Of a stretch of 18,191 nucleotides of DNA, positions 14,063-18,191 are shown piece by piece. The translations under genes were made by a program, and so were the position numbers. Position 1 is the stretch's first letter. Each line of letters begins with the position of its first letter. Below the pieces are notes generated by a model, which saw only the letters and a list, made by a program, of their open reading frames with translations, did not search any database and had not been told where the DNA came from. Origin of the DNA: an uncultured Agathobaculum sp. (GTDB taxonomy: Bacteria > Bacillota > Clostridia > Oscillospirales > Butyricicoccaceae); assembly GCA_944380945.1 (NCBI GenBank), contig CALWJG010000009.1, positions 1-18,191 on the forward strand, read 5' to 3'.

Positions 14063-15545
14063 ATTGACCATTATCTGCGGCAGCGACCGCCGCACGCTGC
14101 CCGCTGCGCCGGGCGCGCTCGTCAGCGACCTGCTGCGGCAGGCCGTGCCGTCCTTCGCCCTGCCCTGCGCGGGCAACCACACCTGCGGCAAGTGCCGCGT
14201 GCGCATCGAGGGCGCGCTCGAGCCGCCCGACGCGGCGGAGCGCCGCCTGCTGGACGCGGACGAGCTCGCCGCCGGCATCCGTCTGGCCTGCTCCTGCCGT
14301 CTGGCGGGCGACGCCACTGTCACGCTCGAGGAGGAAGGCGCGTCCAAGATCATCGCGTGGAACCAGACCCCGCCCTTTGACCGCACCGAGACCGGCTATG
14401 GCTTTGCCGTCGACATCGGCACGACCACCGTCGCCATGCAGCTGTTCGACCGCGCGAGCGGCGCGGTCCTCGCCGAGCGGCTGGCGGAAAACGCCCAGCG
14501 CGGCTTTGGCGCGGATGTAATCTCGCGCATCGAGGCGTGCAAGACCGAGGGGCTGGACGTGCTCTCGGCGCGCATCAACGACCAGCTCGAGCAGATGGCG
14601 GCCGAGTGTCTGGCGGAAGCGGGCGTCGAGCGCATCGAGGAGTCGGTCGTGACCGGCAACTCGACCATGCTGCACCTGTACGAGGGGCTCGACCCTGCCT
14701 CGCTCGCGGTCGTGCCGTTTGACGTGCAGAGCTACTTCGGCTGCATGAGCCGCCGCACGCTGGCGGGTGCGCCGGTCTATCTGCCGCGCTGTATCGGCGC
14801 GTATGTGGGCGCGGACATCGTGTGCGCCATCCTCGCGTCCGATATGCTGTCGGGCGGCGTGCAGCTGCTGGCCGACATCGGCACGAACGGCGAAATGGCG
14901 CTCGCCAAGGACGGCAAGCTGCTGTGCTGCGCGACCGCGGCCGGCCCGGCCTTTGAGGGCGCCGGCCTGTCCTGCGGCATGCCCGCGGCGCCGGGCGCGA
15001 TCCGCGCGGTGTGGCGCGAGGGCGAGCAGGTCTGCTATGAGACCGTGCGCAACGAGCCCGCCAAGGGCGTGTGCGGCTCGGGCATTCTGGATGCGCTCGC
15101 GGTCATGCTCGAGACCGAGGCGATCGACGACTCGGGCTATCTGGAGGAGGATTACCCGATCGGCGGCAGCGGCGTGCAGATCGACCAGCGCGACGTGCGC
15201 CAGATCCAGCTGGCCAAGTCCGCGGTGTGCGCGGGCCTGATCACGCTGATGGAGGAGGAAGGCGTGGACGCGGCAGACGTGCAGCGCTTCTCGATCGCAG
15301 GCGGCTTCGGCAGCTCGATGAACTTCGGCTCGGCCTGCGCGATCGGCCTGTTCCCGGCCGCGCTGCGCGACAAGACCGGCTTTATCGGCAACGGCGCGCT
15401 GGGCGGCGCATCCATGCTGCTGATGAACAAATCGCTGCGCGAAAAGAGCGAGCAGCTCGCGCAGCAGGCGACCGAGCTTTCGCTCTCGGCCAGCCCGGCG
15501 TTCATGGACTATTACGTCGACTGCATGTCGTTCATGGAATTCTGA
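14055..15545 (+). CDS. RACo-type corrinoid reactivator: [2Fe-2S] ferredoxin plus ASKHA domain
   Basis: RACo-family proteins use ATP to re-reduce inactive Co(II) corrinoid proteins to Co(I). This 496-residue member has an N-terminal plant-type [2Fe-2S] domain with C38-x5-C44-x2-C47 (CAGNHTCGKC) and a fourth cysteine at 79. The ASKHA/DUF4445 domain runs from about residue 113: YGFAVDIGTTTVA, VTGNSTMLHL, LADIGTNGEMAL, GVCGSGILDAL and SIAGGFGSSMN. It is clearly shorter than the classic RACo of Carboxydothermus (over 600 residues, from memory) and seems to lack the middle domain between ferredoxin and ATPase parts. The start ATG at 14055 has AAAGGAG 8 nt upstream, inside the end of the HyuA-like gene, indicating translational coupling. 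No corrinoid protein is encoded nearby, so the target lies elsewhere. Confidence 0.9.
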   Translation: MCELTIICGSDRRTLPAAPGALVSDLLRQAVPSFALPCAGNHTCGKCRVRIEGALEPPDAAERRLLDADELAAGIRLACSCRLAGDATVTLEEEGASKIIAWNQTPPFDRTETGYGFAVDIGTTTVAMQLFDRASGAVLAERLAENAQRGFGADVISRIEACKTEGLDVLSARINDQLEQMAAECLAEAGVERIEESVVTGNSTMLHLYEGLDPASLAVVPFDVQSYFGCMSRRTLAGAPVYLPRCIGAYVGADIVCAILASDMLSGGVQLLADIGTNGEMALAKDGKLLCCATAAGPAFEGAGLSCGMPAAPGAIRAVWREGEQVCYETVRNEPAKGVCGSGILDALAVMLETEAIDDSGYLEEDYPIGGSGVQIDQRDVRQIQLAKSAVCAGLITLMEEEGVDAADVQRFSIAGGFGSSMNFGSACAIGLFPAALRDKTGFIGNGALGGASMLLMNKSLREKSEQLAQQATELSLSASPAFMDYYVDCMSFMEF

Positions 15546-15563
15546 CGGCATCCCATAACATCC

Positions 15564-15611
15564 AAAACGGCTGTCCCCGGGCGGTTTTCCCGCCGCAGGG
15601 ACAGCCGTTTT
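15564..15611. terminator. Bidirectional terminator between RACo-type and PF06541 genes
   Basis: AAAACGGCTGTCCC (15564-15577) pairs perfectly with GGGACAGCCGTTTT (15598-15611), enclosing a small GC-rich inner hairpin. T-runs follow on the plus strand (TTTTTCGTTTTT), and the A-run gives T on the minus strand. It lies between convergent stop codons at 15545 and 15630. Confidence 0.9.
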
Positions 15612-15629
15612 TCGTTTTTCTCCGCGCGC

Positions 15630-16178
15630 TCACAGGCGCAGGACGCGCAAGAGGCAGTCCGCCGCAAACACGGCAAACAGCACGGCGAACACCGCCCGCC
15701 GCCGCGCACCCAGCCGCGCCACGCCGCGCTCGAGCAGCGGCTGGACCGCATACAGGACGAGCATGCCGCCCACGCCGAACCGCAGGCTGGCGGACAGGCA
15801 GATGCGCCCCTGCCACTGGATCGCATAGCGCGTATAGTCCCACAGCCAGCCGCCGGTCGTCCACTCGAGCAGGTAGCTGGCGATCAGCTCGACCACGGTC
15901 GTCAGCGCGACGACCGCGATAAACACCGCCGCCGGCATGACGTTCACCCGCCCCACCCGCAGCGGCCGCGCCTTCAGCCGGCGCAGGCACAGCAGGATGA
16001 GCAGCGCGCCCACGCCGTACACCGGCAGGTACGGCCCCCACAGAAAGCCGCGGTTGGAAAAGCCCCAGCGGTACACCACGACCTCGAGGAACACCTCATA
16101 GAGCCAGCCAAGCACGCTGTACGCCAGAAAATACAGGAACCATGCCTGAAAGCCTGCCGTCCCGTCTTTTTTTGCCAT
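15630..16178 (-). CDS. PF06541 (CmpB-like) putative ABC transporter permease
   Basis: This 182-residue integral membrane protein matches the family annotated as putative ABC transporter permease (PF06541). The family is common in Clostridia; its name rests on weak evidence and its function is unproven. Signature segments are FLYFLAYSVLGWLYEV near the N-terminus, NRGFLWGPYLPVYGVGAL, and VVELIASYLLEWTTGGWLWDY with WQGRICLSASLRFGVGG. About five hydrophobic helices are visible. The start ATG at 16178 is preceded by AGGAG. It begins 11 bp after the stop of the zinc-ribbon membrane protein gene, so both form a minus-strand operon. No ATPase partner is encoded here, which again cautions against the transporter label. 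Confidence 0.85.
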   Translation of the reverse strand: MAKKDGTAGFQAWFLYFLAYSVLGWLYEVFLEVVVYRWGFSNRGFLWGPYLPVYGVGALLILLCLRRLKARPLRVGRVNVMPAAVFIAVVALTTVVELIASYLLEWTTGGWLWDYTRYAIQWQGRICLSASLRFGVGGMLVLYAVQPLLERGVARLGARRRAVFAVLFAVFAADCLLRVLRL

Positions 16179-16189
16179 TCTCTGTCTCC

Positions 16190-16486
16190 TTATGTGTCGT
16201 CATATTCCAGCCGGGCGCCGCAGCGCGGGCAGAACCGCACCGCATCTTCCGACCACGGCCACGGCAGCGGGCTCCAGCTGCCGCAGTGCGGGCAGCGGCA
16301 TTTCCACTTCAAAAGCGACAATCCGCCGAACGCAAGCACAATATTCACCACCATCCAAACGACAGCCACAATATCTTTCCAGCCTACCTCCATGTTCGGT
16401 ATCCAAAACAGCAGCTCCAGAATAATCCCGATCACGCCTGCGAGCATCAGGCCGTGCCCGATTTTGGACCATTTCCTCGGCAGCAT
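16190..16486 (-). CDS. Small membrane protein with C-terminal zinc ribbon
   Basis: This 98-residue protein has two hydrophobic helices at about 9-29 and 37-58. A cytoplasmic-looking tail follows with two CxxC knuckles, CPHC (65-68) and CPRC (86-89), separated by a Trp/Pro-rich loop. This is a typical zinc-ribbon arrangement. The start ATG at 16486 is chosen for its GGAGG at 9 nt; the longer frame to 16552 has no ribosome site. It is the first gene of an operon with the PF06541 gene. No -35/-10 pair is convincing upstream, though the AT-rich TATTAAATAAAT on the minus strand just after hairpin 16563-16591 could hold a -10. I do not recognise a named family; zinc binding is inferred from the cysteines. 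Confidence 0.75.
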   Translation of the reverse strand: MLPRKWSKIGHGLMLAGVIGIILELLFWIPNMEVGWKDIVAVVWMVVNIVLAFGGLSLLKWKCRCPHCGSWSPLPWPWSEDAVRFCPRCGARLEYDDT

Positions 16487-16562
16487 CCTATCATTCCTCC
16501 ATCCTGCTTTTCCATCCCGGTATGCGGTGGATCTCCGCGCCGCAGCGCGCATTTATTTAATA

Positions 16563-16591
16563 GAACCCGGCCGCTGACTACGGCCGGGTTC
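16563..16591. terminator. GC-rich hairpin downstream of pgi
   Basis: GAACCCGGCCG (16563-16573) pairs perfectly with CGGCCGGGTTC (16581-16591). No strong T-tract follows on the minus strand (CTATTAAATAAAT), so it is a weak or back-up terminator behind the better hairpin at 16592-16624. Confidence 0.5.
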
Positions 16592-16624
16592 ATAAAAAGG
16601 CAGGACATGCGCCTGCCTTTTTAT
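16592..16624. terminator. Intrinsic terminator at the end of the pgi transcript
   Basis: AAAAAGGCAGG (16594-16604) pairs perfectly with CCTGCCTTTTT (16612-16622), extendable by two outer base pairs. A five-T end is present on both strands. On the minus strand it follows pgi and the whole E2 element, so E2 should be part of the pgi 3' untranslated region. Confidence 0.85.
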
Positions 16625-16732
16625 ACAAGTGCGGAAGAAAGTTTCGCTTGTCGGAACTTTCTGCAGCTTGGGACGTATCCGCACTCCGTGCGTTACGTCC
16701 CCCCTCGATTAAAAGGCTTGCCTTTTAATCGA
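16618..16732. repeat. Three-hairpin dispersed element, copy E2
   Basis: The order is the same as in E1: TTTTTATAC (16618-16626), then H1, H2 and H3. H1 has AGAAAGTT (16636-16643) paired with AACTTTCT (16655-16662) and loop TCGCTTGTCGG, nine of eleven bases as in E1. The lower stem is bulged. H2 pairs GGACGTA (16671-16677) with TACGTCC (16694-16700) and then CGCAC with GTGCG. H3 pairs TCGATTAAAAGGC (16705-16717) with GCCTTTTAATCGA (16720-16732). Against E1, the T-A pair in H2 is C-G here, and the inside of H3 differs completely yet pairs fully. On the minus strand, the first bases of H3 supply the last codon and TAA stop of pgi. Confidence 0.82.
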
Positions 16733-18059
16733 ATCTGCTTTCGAGCTCCTTCCGCCGCTCCTCATAGCCCGGCTTGCCGAGCAGGGCGAACATGTTCTTC
16801 TTGTACGCCTCAACGCCCGGCTGGTTGAACGGGTTGACGCCCAGCATGTAGCCCGAGATGCCGCACGCCTTCTCAAAGAAGTAGACCAGATAGCCGAAGT
16901 GCCATGCGTCGGCCTTGTCGATCTCGATGATGATATTGGGCGTGCCGCCGTCCATATGCGCCATCAGCGTGCCCTGATACGCCTTGGAGTTGACGAACTG
17001 CAGGCTCTTGCCCGCCAGATAGTTCAGGCCGTCGATGTCCTCGGCCGTCTCCTCGATATAGCTCTCCGAGCGCGGCTCGCGCACCCAGACCACGGTCTCG
17101 AACATGCTGCGCGTGCCGTCCTGAATGAACTGGCCGATCGAGTGCAGGTCGGTCGAGAAGTTGGCCGAGGTGGCGAAGATGCCCTTGTGGTCCTTGCCCT
17201 CGGATTCGTCGTACAGCTGCTTGAACCACTCGCCCAGCATGACGAGCGAGGGCTCATAGTTGACCAGGATCTCCATGGCCTTGCCCTTCTGGTGCAGGAT
17301 GTTGCGCAGCGCGGCATACTTGGCGCAGTCATGATCCGTGCCCGTGGCAAACGCCTCGCGCGCCGCCGCCGCGCCCGCCATGGCCGCGTCGATGTCCACG
17401 CCCGCCGCCGCCATCGGCAGCAGGCCGACCGCCGTCAGCACGGAGAAGCGGCCGCCGATGTTGTTCGGCACGACAAAGGTCTCATAGCCCTCGTCATCCG
17501 CCAGCTTTTTGAGCGCGCCGCGCGATTTGTCCGTGGTGGCGAAGATGCGGTCCTTGGCGCCGGCCTTGCCGTATTTTTCCTCGCAGAGCTTTTTGAAAAT
17601 GCGGAAGGCAATGGCAGGCTCGGTCGTCGTGCCCGACTTGGAGATGACGTTGATGCTGAAATCGCGGTCGCCGATGATCTTGACCACGTCGTTGAGGTAA
17701 GAGGAGGAGATGTTGCTGCCGACAAAGTAAACCTCCGGGATGCCCTCCGGACGCACGCCGTTGTACATCTGGCCGCTCACGAATTCGATCGCCGCGCGCG
17801 CGCCCAGATAGGAGCCGCCGATGCCGATCACGACCAGCACATCGCTGCTCTGCTGGATCTTTTTGGCCGCCGCCTTGATGCGGGCGAACTCTTCCTTGTC
17901 ATAGTCCACCGGCAGGTCGATCCAGCCCAGGTAATCGTTGCCTGCGCCCGTGCGTGCATGCAGCGTGTCCTGCGCCGCCTGCACCAGCGGCGCCATGTTC
18001 TGCAGCTCGTCCTCGCGGACAAAGCCATCCAGACCGGTCAATTTCAATTCCATTGCCAT
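16725..18059 (-). CDS. pgi: Glucose-6-phosphate isomerase
   Basis: This glycolytic enzyme interconverts glucose 6-phosphate and fructose 6-phosphate in the cytoplasm. The 444-residue length is normal for the short Firmicutes type. Motifs include VVIGIGGSYLGARAAIEF, the phosphate-binding ISKSGTTTEPAIAFR, and NNIGGRFSVLTAVGLLP with the substrate-contacting arginine. The catalytic glutamate region is WFKQLYDESEGK, the histidine is in DLHSIGQFIQDG, and the C-terminal lysine in NPFNQPGVEAYK. The start ATG at 18059 is chosen at the family N-terminus (MAMELKL), with AAGGGGA upstream; the longer frame to 18161 runs through the promoter. The gene is monocistronic. Its final codon and TAA stop lie in the edge of repeat E2, which forms the 3' untranslated region ahead of a terminator. 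Confidence 0.96.
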   Translation of the reverse strand: MAMELKLTGLDGFVREDELQNMAPLVQAAQDTLHARTGAGNDYLGWIDLPVDYDKEEFARIKAAAKKIQQSSDVLVVIGIGGSYLGARAAIEFVSGQMYNGVRPEGIPEVYFVGSNISSSYLNDVVKIIGDRDFSINVISKSGTTTEPAIAFRIFKKLCEEKYGKAGAKDRIFATTDKSRGALKKLADDEGYETFVVPNNIGGRFSVLTAVGLLPMAAAGVDIDAAMAGAAAAREAFATGTDHDCAKYAALRNILHQKGKAMEILVNYEPSLVMLGEWFKQLYDESEGKDHKGIFATSANFSTDLHSIGQFIQDGTRSMFETVVWVREPRSESYIEETAEDIDGLNYLAGKSLQFVNSKAYQGTLMAHMDGGTPNIIIEIDKADAWHFGYLVYFFEKACGISGYMLGVNPFNQPGVEAYKKNMFALLGKPGYEERRKELESRFD

Positions 18060-18120
18060 AACTGCATTTCCCCTTTTTATTTGATTCAAGCCCTCTTCCG
18101 GCTTAGTAAACCCTGCCATT

Positions 18121-18148
18121 AGTATAACATACCTGTGAAAAATCGCAA
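18121..18148 (-). promoter_or_regulatory. SigA-type promoter of pgi
   Basis: On the minus strand TTGCGA (18148-18143) and TATACT (18126-18121) are 16 bp apart, 61 bp upstream of the pgi start codon. The leader carries no obvious regulatory fold. Confidence 0.72.
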
Positions 18149-18191
18149 GGTTTTTGTTCATTTTCTACAAAAATTTTACCCAAGTATCCGA

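Noticed and set aside
16563..16591. tRNA-like arm
   Set aside because: It is a single GC hairpin with no D, anticodon or acceptor arms around it; no tRNA or rRNA was found anywhere in the window.

Overview
The window comes from a GC-rich, spore-forming member of the Clostridia, most like the Oscillospiraceae and their relatives. It encodes the sporulation phosphatase SpoIIE. It has AGGAGG-type ribosome sites, SigA-type promoters and many intrinsic terminators. Families such as DUF1638, the PF06541 membrane protein and short-form RACo are also typical of these gut anaerobes. I cannot place it to genus from sequence alone.

Layout. Positions 1-113 are the right end of an IS3-family insertion sequence, including the last 21 codons of its transposase. 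Next come a roughly 110-bp three-hairpin element (E1) and a terminator. A minus-strand operon of dusB, an ECF sigma factor and its membrane-anchored zinc anti-sigma factor follows (2901 down to 294). Divergent from dusB is a small degenerate GIY-YIG protein. It converges on a minus-strand group of spoIIE, a small tail-anchored protein and a DedA-family membrane protein, the last with its own promoter. Divergent from spoIIE is a DUF1015 gene.

From 8.4 to 15.5 kb is an accessory locus that looks like part of a corrinoid-dependent methyl-transfer system. It holds a PocR-AraC regulator, an MtaA-like (UroD-family) methyltransferase, a DUF1638 protein, and an operon of a HyuA-like ATPase plus a short RACo-type [2Fe-2S] corrinoid reactivator. 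The substrate methyltransferase and the corrinoid protein themselves are not here. Upstream of both the MtaA-like gene and the HyuA-RACo operon I find the same 15-bp motif, present twice in the same orientation with a 21-bp period. That is the geometry of AraC-type binding, so these are the likely operators of the locus regulator.

The right end (15.6-18.1 kb) carries two small membrane-protein genes and pgi (glucose-6-phosphate isomerase), all on the minus strand. A second copy of the three-hairpin element (E2) sits directly at the end of pgi and overlaps its stop codon. E1 and E2 keep their loop sequences and stem ends, while paired stem bases change together on both arms. This points to a dispersed structured repeat kept by selection on its folding, and it is the most interesting unexplained signal in the window.
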